Shown piece by piece: positions 7,761-16,158 of a DNA stretch of 33,143 nucleotides (within the stretch, counting starts at the first letter, position 1; the number at the start of each line of letters is the position of its first letter). The notes under the pieces are model-generated. The model had not been told where the DNA came from. It did not search any database and saw only the letters and a list, made by a program, of their open reading frames with translations. Source of the stretch: an uncultured Gammaproteobacteria bacterium (GTDB lineage: Bacteria > Pseudomonadota > Gammaproteobacteria > Pseudomonadales > Porticoccaceae); NCBI GenBank assembly GCA_913060555.1, contig CAJXRS010000001.1:68231-101373 (forward strand). Reading direction: 5' to 3'. A program made the position numbers and the translations under genes.

Positions 7761-9629
7761 ATGACCGCGCGGCCGCCTGCGCAGCACAGCAGCCTGCGCA
7801 TCTACCTGCGCCTGATGGGTTATGTGCGCCCCCACATTCCCGTGTTTCTGCTGGCAGTTGTGGGACTGTGGTTGTTCGGCGCCATGGAAGTGGTGTTCAT
7901 CGACGTCTTCGGCTACCTGATCGACGTGCTCACCCGGGTCACCGGCGAGGCCGTGGACACCGGCGGTCTGGGCATGTCGGTGAGCGAATCGGGGATCACC
8001 GCGCGGGTCGCCGAGCATCTGGTCGGCGGCGAGGATCTGCTCGCCCAGGCCCGCTTCGTGCTGCCCTTGATGCTGGTCGGGATCGCATTGATCCGTGGCC
8101 TGGGCTTTCTGCTCGGCAACTACGGGATGAGCTATGTGGCCCAGTCGGTGGTCCACCGGTTGCGAACCCAGGTGTTCGACAAGTACACCCGGATGCCCGC
8201 CGCCTATTTCGACGGCAATATGTCCGGCCACCTGGTGGCCCAGCTGACCTACCACGTCTTTCAGGTGATGGGTGCCACCACCAGCGCCCTCAAGGTGATC
8301 ATTCGCGAGGGCTTTCTGTCCATCGTCCTGCTCGGTTACCTGATCTGGCTGAACTGGCGGCTGGCGCTGATCTTCCTCATCCTGATGCCCGTTGTTGCCG
8401 CCATCATCGGCGCGGTAAGCGCGCGGTTCCGCCGTCTGGGCAAGAAGATCCAGGCGGCGATGGGCAGCGTCACCCAGATCGCCAACGAGGCAGTCGGTGG
8501 ACAGCGCGAGATGCACCTCTACGGCGGCGGTGACTATGAGCGCCGGCGGCTGCTGCGCGCCAGCGCCGCCAATCGCCGCCAGAGCCTCAAGCTGGAGTTG
8601 ACCGAAGGTCTCTCGACGCCTGTGGTACAGCTGCTACTGGCTGCAATCATGGGGCTGTTGATGTGGCTGGTGCTGACGCCGACCATGCTCGCCGACATGA
8701 CCGTTGGCGGCTTCGTGAAGTTCCTGTTCGCGGCGGCCATGCTCGCCAAGCCGGTGCGCCAGCTCACCCAGGTCAACGCCGTGGTACAGCGCGGCATCGC
8801 CGCCGCCGACACCCTGTTCCAGACCCTGGATGCGGAGGAAGAGCCGGATGAGGGCACCCTGGACGTGGCGCGGGTCGCGGGACGTTTCGAGTTCGACGGC
8901 GTCGGCTTCGCCTATCGCGACAATGCGCCCCGGGTTCTGGAGGACCTTTCCTTCCGCGTCGCAGCCGGCGAGACGGTGGCGCTGGTCGGCTCTTCGGGTA
9001 GCGGCAAGACCTCCCTGGTGAGTCTGCTCCCGCGCTTCTACAACTACCAGCAGGGCCGGATTCTGCTCGATGGCCGCGAACTCAAGGAATACCGCCTGGC
9101 TGCCCTGCGTCGCCAGATCGCCTTCGTCAGCCAGCACGTGGTGCTGTTCAACGATACCGTCTACAACAATATCGCCTACGGCGAACTGGCCGCGCGCACG
9201 CCGGAAGCGGTGCGGGACGCCGCGCGCCGGGCGCGAGCGCTGGATTTCATCGAGGCGCTGCCGCAGGGCTTCGACACACCCATCGGCGATGACGGCGTAC
9301 TGCTCTCCGGCGGCCAGCGCCAGCGCCTGGCGATCGCCCGGGCGTTGCTCAAGGATGCTCCGGTGCTGATTCTCGACGAGGCGACCTCGGCGCTGGATTC
9401 GGAATCGGAGCGGCATATCCAGGCGGCGCTGGAGGTGGCGATGCGGGGCCGCACCACCTTCGTGATCGCACACCGGCTGAGCACCGTGGAGAAAGCCGAT
9501 CGCATTCTGGTACTGGAGTGCGGGCGGATCGTGGAGGAGGACAGCCACGAACGGTTGCTGGCGCTGGGCGGTCGTTACGCCAGCCTGTATCGCCAGCAGT
9601 TCGAGCCGGAGGCGCAGGCCGCCTCGTGA
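7761..9629 (+). CDS. msbA: Lipid A export ATP-binding/permease MsbA
   Basis: Homodimeric ABC flippase of 622 aa that moves core-lipid A across the inner membrane. The N-terminal six-helix domain (about 20-340) is followed by the nucleotide-binding domain. Walker A is GSSGSGKTS (410-418), signature LSGGQRQR (515-522), Walker B VLILDE (535-540), then ATSALD and the H-loop IAHRLST. It is longer than the about 582-residue E. coli protein, mainly through an insertion in the first external loop (about residues 58-97, Gly/Glu/Ser rich). ATG at 7761 follows exbD by 3 bases. lpxK and kdsB downstream supply the same lipid A pathway, supporting MsbA over a generic exporter. Confidence 0.93.
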   Translation: MTARPPAQHSSLRIYLRLMGYVRPHIPVFLLAVVGLWLFGAMEVVFIDVFGYLIDVLTRVTGEAVDTGGLGMSVSESGITARVAEHLVGGEDLLAQARFVLPLMLVGIALIRGLGFLLGNYGMSYVAQSVVHRLRTQVFDKYTRMPAAYFDGNMSGHLVAQLTYHVFQVMGATTSALKVIIREGFLSIVLLGYLIWLNWRLALIFLILMPVVAAIIGAVSARFRRLGKKIQAAMGSVTQIANEAVGGQREMHLYGGGDYERRRLLRASAANRRQSLKLELTEGLSTPVVQLLLAAIMGLLMWLVLTPTMLADMTVGGFVKFLFAAAMLAKPVRQLTQVNAVVQRGIAAADTLFQTLDAEEEPDEGTLDVARVAGRFEFDGVGFAYRDNAPRVLEDLSFRVAAGETVALVGSSGSGKTSLVSLLPRFYNYQQGRILLDGRELKEYRLAALRRQIAFVSQHVVLFNDTVYNNIAYGELAARTPEAVRDAARRARALDFIEALPQGFDTPIGDDGVLLSGGQRQRLAIARALLKDAPVLILDEATSALDSESERHIQAALEVAMRGRTTFVIAHRLSTVEKADRILVLECGRIVEEDSHERLLALGGRYASLYRQQFEPEAQAAS

Positions 9630-10642
9630 CCGTGCTGGCAGGGCTCTGGTACCGGCGCGGCGGCTGGGGTTGGCTGCTGGCACCCCTGGGCCTGTTGTTC
9701 GCTGCGGTCGCCGGCCGGCGCCGGCGGGTCCTCCAGTGCCGTTACCAGGGTCGGCCGTTCGCCGCGCCCGTGGTGGTGGTGGGCAACATCAGCGTCGGCG
9801 GCACCGGCAAGACGCCGCTGCTCATGGCTCTGGCGCAGCGGCTGTCGGCGCGGGGCCGGCGGCCGGGAATCGTCAGCCGCGGCTATGGTGGCAAGCCGGG
9901 GCCGACACCCGTGCTGGTGACCCCTGCGCATCTGCCTGCGGTGGTCGGCGACGAACCCAGGCTCATCGCCCAGACGACCGGTTGCCCGGTGGTGGTGTGT
10001 GCCGACCGCCGCGCGGCGGTGGACTGGCTGCTCGCCAACTGTGATTGCGATCTGGTACTCAGCGACGACGGCCTGCAGCACTATCGCCTGCACCGGGATT
10101 TCGAAATCGCCGTGCTCGACGGCGAGCGCGGCCTGGGCAATGGCCGCTGCCTGCCGGCCGGGCCCCTGCGTGAACCCCCGGGGCGGCTCGCCGAGGTCGA
10201 TGCCGTGGTCGTCAATGGTGGCGACTACCGGGCCCCGGTGGCGGCCTTGCGGATGGCGCTGCGCCCGGTGGCATTCCGGCACCTGGCCAGTGGACGCCAT
10301 TATCCGGCCGGCCTGCTGCCGCCGGAATGGGGGAAGGACGGGCGGGTCCATGCGGTGGCCGGCATCGGTAACCCGGAACGCTTCCGCGCTACCCTGGAGA
10401 CCCTCGGGGTGAACGCGGATCTGCGTCCGCTGCCCGACCACCACGCATTGAGTGCCGCGGACCTGCGCTTTCCGGATGCCCTTCCCGTGGTCATCACCGC
10501 CAAGGATGCGGTCAAATGCGAGAGGCTGGCCGACCCGCGCCTGTGGGTGCTGGAAGTGGTGGCCGAACTGACCGCCGAGGATTGGGAAAAGCTGCTCGAC
10601 CAAATTGATGGATTGATTGGACAAACCCATTCAACACGATGA
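9626..10642 (+). CDS. lpxK: Tetraacyldisaccharide 4'-kinase LpxK
   Basis: Phosphorylates the 4' position of the lipid A disaccharide precursor using ATP at the inner membrane, 338 aa (E. coli about 328). Motifs: an N-terminal hydrophobic anchor (WGWLLAPLGLLFAAVAG), Walker A GNISVGGTGKTPLL (about residues 53-66), SRGYGGK, VGDEPRL, LSDDGLQHYRL (catalytic Asp region) and the late ITAKDAVKC motif. The GTG at 9626 overlaps the msbA stop as GTGA; the upstream frame lies inside msbA. Unlike in E. coli and Pseudomonas, no small Trm112/YcaR-like gene separates it from kdsB; the gap is 7 bases. Confidence 0.96.
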   Translation: MTVLAGLWYRRGGWGWLLAPLGLLFAAVAGRRRRVLQCRYQGRPFAAPVVVVGNISVGGTGKTPLLMALAQRLSARGRRPGIVSRGYGGKPGPTPVLVTPAHLPAVVGDEPRLIAQTTGCPVVVCADRRAAVDWLLANCDCDLVLSDDGLQHYRLHRDFEIAVLDGERGLGNGRCLPAGPLREPPGRLAEVDAVVVNGGDYRAPVAALRMALRPVAFRHLASGRHYPAGLLPPEWGKDGRVHAVAGIGNPERFRATLETLGVNADLRPLPDHHALSAADLRFPDALPVVITAKDAVKCERLADPRLWVLEVVAELTAEDWEKLLDQIDGLIGQTHSTR

Positions 10643-10649
10643 AAGAGCT

Positions 10650-11411
10650 ATGTTCTACTGTGTAATCCCAGCCCGTTACGGAGCCTCCAGGCTGCCCGGC
10701 AAGCCCTTGCTGGAGATCGCTGGCGAACCCATGGTGGAGCACGTGCGCCGGGCCGCGCTGGCCAGTGGCGCGCGCGCGGTCGTGGTGGCAACCGATCATG
10801 CGGAGATCCGCGATCGGGTGCAGGCCGCCGGTGGTAGGGTCTGCATGACCGCGGCCGGACATGCCTCGGGTACCGACCGCCTCGCCGAGGTCGCCGAACT
10901 GTGCGGCTGGCAGGATGACGATATCGTGGTCAATGTGCAGGGTGACGAACCTCTGCTGCCGCCGGCGGTCATCGATCAGGTGGCGGCCGACCTGGCGGCA
11001 AGCCCCGACTGCGGAGTGGCCACCCTGTGCGAGCCCATTGCGGATCCGCAGGTCCTGACGGACCCCAATGCGGTCAAGGTGGTGGTGGCGCAGGAGCGCG
11101 CGCTCTACTTCAGCCGAGCAGCCATTCCCTGGCCCCGGGATCTGGCACTGCGCGGGGAACCGCCACTGGATCCGCGCTGTCTGCCATTGCGTCACATCGG
11201 CCTGTACGCCTACCGGGTGGCGGCGCTGCGCCGCTTCAGCGACTGGCCCGTGGCGCCGCTGGAGGCGGTCGAGGCATTGGAGCAGCTGCGTTTTCTGGCC
11301 AACGGCGTCGCGATTCGGGTGGCGCTCGCGGCTGCGCCCGTGCCCGGTGGTGTCGATACCCCGGACGATCTGGCGCGGGTGCGGGAATACTTTCGGAGCC
11401 GGATGTCGTGA
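10650..11411 (+). CDS. kdsB: 3-deoxy-manno-octulosonate cytidylyltransferase KdsB
   Basis: Activates Kdo with CTP to CMP-Kdo for attachment to lipid A, in the cytoplasm. It is 253 aa, close to the 248 of E. coli. The family signature appears at the very start: CVIPARYGASRLPGKPL (residues 4-20), then ATDHAEI, SGTDRLAE, VNVQGDEPLLPP (metal/CTP site), ALYFSRAAIPWPR and RHIGLYAYR. ATG at 10650 was chosen because it puts the signature at residue 4. GAAAGAG lies only about 3 bases upstream, and an alternative TTG at 10617 would overlap lpxK. It overlaps the phosphatase gene downstream by 4 bases. Confidence 0.96.
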   Translation: MFYCVIPARYGASRLPGKPLLEIAGEPMVEHVRRAALASGARAVVVATDHAEIRDRVQAAGGRVCMTAAGHASGTDRLAEVAELCGWQDDDIVVNVQGDEPLLPPAVIDQVAADLAASPDCGVATLCEPIADPQVLTDPNAVKVVVAQERALYFSRAAIPWPRDLALRGEPPLDPRCLPLRHIGLYAYRVAALRRFSDWPVAPLEAVEALEQLRFLANGVAIRVALAAAPVPGGVDTPDDLARVREYFRSRMS

Positions 11412-11899
11412 ACGTGGAGCGCCCCCTGTCGGTACTCTTCGTATGCCTGGGCAATATCTGCCGATCGCCCACGGCGGAGGCGGTGTTCGCCGCGCGGGTT
11501 GCCGACGCCGGCCTTTCCGACCGGATCCACAGCGATTCCGCGGGTACCGGGGACTGGCATCTGGGGCGGCCGCCCGATCCCCGCACCAGACGCGCCGCCC
11601 GTGCCCGCGGGTACGACCTGGAGAGGCTGCGGGCGCGGCAGGTGGTGCCGGCCGACTTCCGCGACTTCGACTACATTCTGGCGATGGACAATGCCAACCT
11701 CCGCGATCTGCAACTATTGCGCCCGCAATGGTATGACGGCCGCCTGGACCTCTTCCTGCGCGCCGCCGGGAACGCCGCAGTCGCGGAAGTGCCCGACCCC
11801 TATGCCGGCGATGCCGGCCACTTCGAAGCGGTGCTGGACCTGATCGAGGGCGGCGTCGACGGGCTGCTTGCTGTTCTGCGGCACCGTCATTCGGTGTGA
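11408..11899 (+). CDS. Low-molecular-weight protein-tyrosine phosphatase
   Basis: 163 aa. The C(x)5R(S/T) phosphate loop sits at residues 13-20 (CLGNICRS), and the catalytic Asp is in VPDPYAG near residue 130, both needed for the LMW-PTP reaction. Relatives such as Wzb and PtpA dephosphorylate tyrosine kinases controlling polysaccharide synthesis, but no such kinase is in the window. The GTG at 11408 overlaps the kdsB stop as GTGA. Position between kdsB and murB is the same as in Pseudomonas, suggesting an old association with envelope synthesis rather than a chance insertion. The real substrate is unknown. Confidence 0.92.
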   Translation: MNVERPLSVLFVCLGNICRSPTAEAVFAARVADAGLSDRIHSDSAGTGDWHLGRPPDPRTRRAARARGYDLERLRARQVVPADFRDFDYILAMDNANLRDLQLLRPQWYDGRLDLFLRAAGNAAVAEVPDPYAGDAGHFEAVLDLIEGGVDGLLAVLRHRHSV

Positions 11900-11902
11900 C
11901 GC

Positions 11903-12931
11903 TTGGACATCCATCACCACTTCGACCTGAGTTCCCGCAATACCTTGGCGCTGGCCGCCCGGGCGCGCCATTACGTCAGCGTCTCCGACCTGGACAGCGC
12001 CCGCGCGGCGCTGCAGTTCGCCCGCGATCGGCGCCTGCCGATCACCGTACTGGGCGCCGGCAGCAATGTGGTACTGGCCGGCGATCTGCCCGGGCTGGTG
12101 ATCCATATGGCAATCCGCGGCCGCCGTGTAGTTGACGAGCGCGCCGGTCAGCTCGAACTCGAGGTCGGCGCCGGGGAGGATTGGCACGACACCGTGGAGT
12201 ACTGCCTGCAGCGCGGCTGGTACGGGCTCGAAAACCTGGCGCTGATCCCGGGCACCGTGGGAGCGGCTCCGGTGCAGAATATCGGCGCCTACGGTGTGGA
12301 ATTGGAGAGCCGCTTGCAGTGCCTGACCGCGCTCGAGCTGGCCACCGGCCGGATACGGCATTTCGATCGTGCCGCCTGCGGCTTCGGTTACCGGGACAGC
12401 GTCTTCAAGCGCGAGGAGCGCGACCGCTGGCTGATCGCCTCGGTCCGGCTCTCGTTGCGGCGGGTGCCGGCGCCGGTACTGGATTATCCGGCGCTGCGCG
12501 ACGCCCTCGGCGACCGCCCCGCGGGGGATATCTCCCCCGAAGAGGTGGCCCGGGCAGTGATGGCATTGCGCCGCGAGCGGTTGCCCGACCCCGAGCAGAC
12601 CCCCAACGCGGGCAGTTTCTTCAAGAATCCGGTGGTGACGGAGGCCAGGGCCCGGGCCCTGGGGGTCAGGCATCCGGGGCTGGTGACCTTTCCCGCTCCC
12701 GGGGGCGGCGTCAAGCTTGCCGCTGCCTGGCTGATCGAGCGCTGCGGCTGGAAGGGCGTACAGCAGGGCGGGGCGGGGGTCCATGAGCGGCAGGCGCTGG
12801 TGCTGGTCAATCGCGGCGGCGGTGCCGACGCCTTGCTGGCGCTGGCCGGTGCGGTGCGCGCCTCGGTCGCCGAGCGCTTCGGGGTGGAACTGGAGGTGGA
12901 GCCCAGGATCCTGGGAGGGCAATGGCCGTGA
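11903..12931 (+). CDS. murB: UDP-N-acetylenolpyruvoylglucosamine reductase MurB
   Basis: FAD enzyme that makes UDP-N-acetylmuramate with NADPH, second step of peptidoglycan precursor synthesis. It is 342 aa, the length of the E. coli enzyme. FAD-binding part: LPITVLGAGSNVVLAGD (about 47-63) and LIPGTVGAAPVQNIGAYGVE (about 115-134). The catalytic Ser lies in NAGSFFKNPVV (about 234-244) and the C-terminal Glu in EVEPRIL. The extra YRDSVFK region marks the type I class. The proposed start is TTG at 11903, 3 bases after the phosphatase stop; NTLALAARA aligns with the family N-terminus. Its end overlaps the alkB start by 10 bases. Confidence 0.95.
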   Translation: MDIHHHFDLSSRNTLALAARARHYVSVSDLDSARAALQFARDRRLPITVLGAGSNVVLAGDLPGLVIHMAIRGRRVVDERAGQLELEVGAGEDWHDTVEYCLQRGWYGLENLALIPGTVGAAPVQNIGAYGVELESRLQCLTALELATGRIRHFDRAACGFGYRDSVFKREERDRWLIASVRLSLRRVPAPVLDYPALRDALGDRPAGDISPEEVARAVMALRRERLPDPEQTPNAGSFFKNPVVTEARARALGVRHPGLVTFPAPGGGVKLAAAWLIERCGWKGVQQGGAGVHERQALVLVNRGGGADALLALAGAVRASVAERFGVELEVEPRILGGQWP

Positions 12932-13581
12932 CCTTGTTGGCCGGCCTCGGTGGCAGGGAGCGGCTGCCGCTGCCCGATGCCGAACTCTGCTGGTGGCCGG
13001 GCTGGATGCCCAGCGAGGAGGCCGCGGAATGGTTTGCCCTGCTCGTTGGGGAGACACCCTGGGAGCAGAGCGAGATCACCATTGCCGGGCGCAGGCTGCG
13101 GATTCCGCGCCGCAACGCCTGGTACGGTGATCCCGGCGCGGGTTACGGGTATTCCGGAACCCGGCTGGCGCGCAATCCCTGGACCCCGGCACTGGCCACC
13201 TTGCGCGCACGCATCCAGCACACTACCGGACAGTCCTTCAACAGCGCACTGCTCAACTGGTACCGCACGGGCGCCGACAGCGTCGCTTGGCACAGCGACG
13301 ACGAACCCGAACTCGGACCCCGCCCGGTGATTGCGGTGCTCAGCCTGGGTACCGCGCGCCGCTTCGAGTTACGCCATCGCCGGCGGCCGGAGCTGCGCCG
13401 CAGCCTGACGCTGCACGACGGCTCGCTGCTGCTGATGGGCGGCGCCATGCAAAGCCATTGGCGCCATCGGATTCCCAAGCAGCCGGGCGTGGAAGGCGCG
13501 CGGATCAGCGCGACCTTGCGTCTGGCGCGGCCTCCAGGCTCCCCGCGTGGCCCACTAGCCGATCCCCGCGCGCGGTGCTAG
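12922..13581 (+). CDS. AlkB-family 2-oxoglutarate/Fe(II)-dependent dioxygenase
   Basis: 219 aa. The fold's metal and cosubstrate residues are present: His124 and Asp126 in WHSDDE, His182 in HWRHRIPK, and the 2-oxoglutarate-binding Arg194/Arg200 in ARISATLR. Together with LNWYRTGADSVAWHSDDE and LSLGTARRFELRHR this matches the ABH2/ABH3-like branch that removes methyl groups from alkylated DNA or RNA by oxidation. The ATG at 12922 lies inside the end of murB, so it is probably cotranscribed. Neighbouring uvrC also acts in DNA repair. Base and strand preference cannot be read from the sequence. Confidence 0.9.
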   Translation: MAVTLLAGLGGRERLPLPDAELCWWPGWMPSEEAAEWFALLVGETPWEQSEITIAGRRLRIPRRNAWYGDPGAGYGYSGTRLARNPWTPALATLRARIQHTTGQSFNSALLNWYRTGADSVAWHSDDEPELGPRPVIAVLSLGTARRFELRHRRRPELRRSLTLHDGSLLLMGGAMQSHWRHRIPKQPGVEGARISATLRLARPPGSPRGPLADPRARC

Positions 13582-13591
13582 GCTTGCGGCC

Positions 13592-14272
13592 ATGACCAGT
13601 CTGGCACCCCTCGAGCAGCCACACCTGAAGGTGCTCGTCGTCGACGACCACGACGTCGTGAGGATGGGTATTTGCAGTCTCATCGAGGGTATGCCCGGGG
13701 TGCGGGTCATCGGCCAGGGCGCGAGTGGTGAGCAGGCGTTGAGTCTGGCCCGGGAACTGCGCCCGGACATCGTCATCATGGATATCCGCATGCCGGGTAT
13801 CGGTGGCCTGGAGGCGACCCGCCGCCTGCTGCTCGCCAATCCCGAGCTCAAGGTGATCGTGGTCAGCGTGTTTGCCGACGACACCTACCCGGTACAGCTG
13901 CTCAAGGCCGGGGCCATGGGCTACATCACCAAGCAGACTGACCGCGAGGAAATGCAGCGTGCCCTGCAGAGCGTGATCGAGGGCGATCTCTACGTGAGCC
14001 CGGAGATCGCCCGCCTGATGCTGGTCAACGGTCTCAAGCCGGCCGAGGAAGGGTCACCGTTCGCGAGCCTGTCGCAGCGCGAATTGCAGATCGCCCAGAT
14101 GATCAGCAGCGGTCACCGGGCCAACGAGATCGCCGCAGTGCTCAATATCAGCCCCAAGACCATCAATACCTACAAGTATCGGATCTACGACAAGATCGGG
14201 GTGGGCAACGACGTCGAACTCGCGCTGTCTGCGGTCAGGGCCGGGTTGGTGGACCCCGACGAGGTGCTGTGA
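13592..14272 (+). CDS. uvrY: NarL/FixJ-type response regulator, UvrY/GacA-like
   Basis: 226 aa. Receiver domain about 12-130: acidic pocket Asp18-Asp19, phosphoacceptor Asp64 in IVIMDIRMPG, Ser92 and Lys114. A LuxR-type helix-turn-helix follows at about 158-215: SQRELQIAQMISSG, then NEIAAVLNISPKTINTYKYR. UvrY/GacA with its sensor BarA/GacS switches on small RNAs that titrate CsrA/RsmA; the sensor is normally unlinked, as here. Position directly before uvrC and pgsA is the classic gammaproteobacterial arrangement and supports the name. ATG at 13592 has only a weak ribosome site (GCTTGCGG). Its stop overlaps the uvrC GTG. Confidence 0.93.
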   Translation: MTSLAPLEQPHLKVLVVDDHDVVRMGICSLIEGMPGVRVIGQGASGEQALSLARELRPDIVIMDIRMPGIGGLEATRRLLLANPELKVIVVSVFADDTYPVQLLKAGAMGYITKQTDREEMQRALQSVIEGDLYVSPEIARLMLVNGLKPAEEGSPFASLSQRELQIAQMISSGHRANEIAAVLNISPKTINTYKYRIYDKIGVGNDVELALSAVRAGLVDPDEVL

Positions 14273-16128
14273 ACCGGGCCCCACCGGGCGACGATCGGGG
14301 CGCCACCGATTTCGATGCCCAGCGCTTCCTGCGTACCCTTACCGAGCGGCCGGGCGTCTATCAGATGCTCGCCGCCGACGGAGCCGTGCTCTACGTCGGC
14401 AAGGCCAAGAATCTGCGCAAACGGGTGGCGAGCTACTTTCGCGCCAGCGGCCTGGCGTCCAAGACCGCTGCGCTGGTGCAGCGCATCGCCGGTGTCGAGG
14501 TGGCGGTAACCCAGACCGAACTCGAGGCGCTGATCCTCGAGCAGAACCTCATCAAGCAGTACCGTCCAGCCTTCAATATCCTGTTTCGCGACGACAAGTC
14601 CTACCCTTACCTGTACCTGTCGGACCGGGACGAATTTCCCCGCCTGGCCATGCACCGCGGTGCCAAGCGTGCCAAGGGCAGCTATTTCGGGCCCTATCCC
14701 AACGCCCTGGCGGTGCGCGAGACCCTGGCTTTCCTGAAGAAGACCTTTCGGGTCCGCCAGTGCGAGGACAGCGTCTTCCGGCATCGCTCCAGGCCCTGCC
14801 TGCAGTACCAGATCGGTCGCTGTACGGCACCCTGCGTGGGCTATATCGAGGCCGCCGACTATGCCCGCGACGTGCAGCGCACGCGTCTGTTTCTGGAGGG
14901 CAAGGGCCGTGAGTTGACCCGGGAGCTGGAGCGGGAGATGGACGCCGCCAGCAATCGCCTGGACTTCGAGCGGGCCGCGGCGCTGCGCGACCAGATCGCC
15001 GCGCTGCGCCGTATCCAGGCGGATCAGATCATCGAGGCGGGCAGCGGCGACATCGACGTGATCGGCGTGACCGCGGATGCCGAGCGGGCCTGTGTGCACC
15101 TGCTCTATGTGCGCCGCGGCCGCATGCTCGGCAGCCGCAGTTTCTATCCGGCGATTCCTCCCGGCGCGGAGCCCGGTGAGGTGCTGGCAGAGTTCGTATC
15201 ACAGCATTACCTGGAGCGTGGCGTGGCCGTGGATATCCCCCGTGAGTTGCTGCTCGGCGCCGCCATCGAAGAGGCGGAGCTGCTGGAGTCGGCGCTGGCC
15301 GCGGCCGCCGGCCGCGCCGTGGCAATCCGCTCCCGGCCCCGCGGTGCGCGCGCGCGTCTGCTGGAGACGGCGCAGCGTACCGCCGAGCAGAACCTCGCCG
15401 GCCATCTGGCGGCATCGCGCAATACCCGCCAGCGCCTCGAAGCCCTGGCCGCGACCCTGAGTCTGACGGAGCCGCCCCAACGCCTCGAATGTTTCGATAT
15501 CAGCCACTCCAGCGGCGAGGCGACGGTGGCCTCCTGCGTGGTCTTCGGCGGTGACGGACCCCTGAAGAGCCAGTACCGGCGCTTCAATATCCAGGGCGTT
15601 TCGGCCGGAGACGATTACGCCGCCATGGAGCAGGCGCTCACGCGCCGCTATCGGCGCCTGCAACAGGGCGAGGAGCAGCTGCCGGACGTGCTGTTCGTCG
15701 ACGGTGGCCGCGGTCAGCTCGGTGTCGCCCAGCGGGTGCTGGACGAACTCGGTGTGGTGGGCGTGCAGGTGGTGGGGGTGGCCAAGGGCAGCTCCCGCAA
15801 ACCCGGACTCGAGACTCTGCTGCTCAGCGTCGCCGGCAAATCCCGGGAAGTGGTTGCGGATCCTCGCAGTCTGCTGCTCATCCAGCAGATCCGCGACGAG
15901 GCTCATCGTTTCGCGATCAGTGGTCACCGCGGCCGCCGCGAACGGGCGCGCCGGTCGTCGCGCCTGGAAGAAATTCCCGGCGTGGGACCCAAGCGGCGCC
16001 GCGAGCTGCTGCGCCACTTCGGCGGTCTGGATTCGGTGGCCCGCGCCAGTGTCGCCGATCTGATCAAGGTGCCCGGGATCGACCGCAAGGTCGCCGACGC
16101 TATTTACACCGCACTGCGCAGCGGCTAG
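14269..16128 (+). CDS. uvrC: UvrABC system protein C (excinuclease subunit)
   Basis: Makes both incisions around bulky DNA lesions in nucleotide excision repair, 619 aa. Domains in order: GIY-YIG nuclease for the 3' cut (about 24-105, PGVYQMLAADGAVLYVGKAK); a Cys-rich region with FRVRQCED, RPCLQYQIGRCTAPCVG; UvrB-binding UVR motif (about 210-245, FERAAALRDQIAALRRI); RNase H-like domain for the 5' cut (ECFDISHSSGE with Asp410, then DVLFVDGGRGQL and DEAHRFAISGHR); tandem helix-hairpin-helix at the end (IPGVGPKRRRELL, VPGIDRKVADAIY). The GTG at 14269 overlaps the regulator stop as GTGA. Confidence 0.98.
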   Translation: MNRAPPGDDRGATDFDAQRFLRTLTERPGVYQMLAADGAVLYVGKAKNLRKRVASYFRASGLASKTAALVQRIAGVEVAVTQTELEALILEQNLIKQYRPAFNILFRDDKSYPYLYLSDRDEFPRLAMHRGAKRAKGSYFGPYPNALAVRETLAFLKKTFRVRQCEDSVFRHRSRPCLQYQIGRCTAPCVGYIEAADYARDVQRTRLFLEGKGRELTRELEREMDAASNRLDFERAAALRDQIAALRRIQADQIIEAGSGDIDVIGVTADAERACVHLLYVRRGRMLGSRSFYPAIPPGAEPGEVLAEFVSQHYLERGVAVDIPRELLLGAAIEEAELLESALAAAAGRAVAIRSRPRGARARLLETAQRTAEQNLAGHLAASRNTRQRLEALAATLSLTEPPQRLECFDISHSSGEATVASCVVFGGDGPLKSQYRRFNIQGVSAGDDYAAMEQALTRRYRRLQQGEEQLPDVLFVDGGRGQLGVAQRVLDELGVVGVQVVGVAKGSSRKPGLETLLLSVAGKSREVVADPRSLLLIQQIRDEAHRFAISGHRGRRERARRSSRLEEIPGVGPKRRRELLRHFGGLDSVARASVADLIKVPGIDRKVADAIYTALRSG

Positions 16129-16158
16129 CTTGTGCCTCGCCCTGGCTGGAAGTTCCCC

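Noticed and set aside
7209-8516. 435-codon minus-strand open frame
   Set aside because: Antisense of exbB/exbD/msbA; no domain recognised and His/Gln-rich shadow composition.
10643-10649. Trm112/YcaR-like small gene between lpxK and kdsB
   Set aside because: Only 7 bases separate the two genes.
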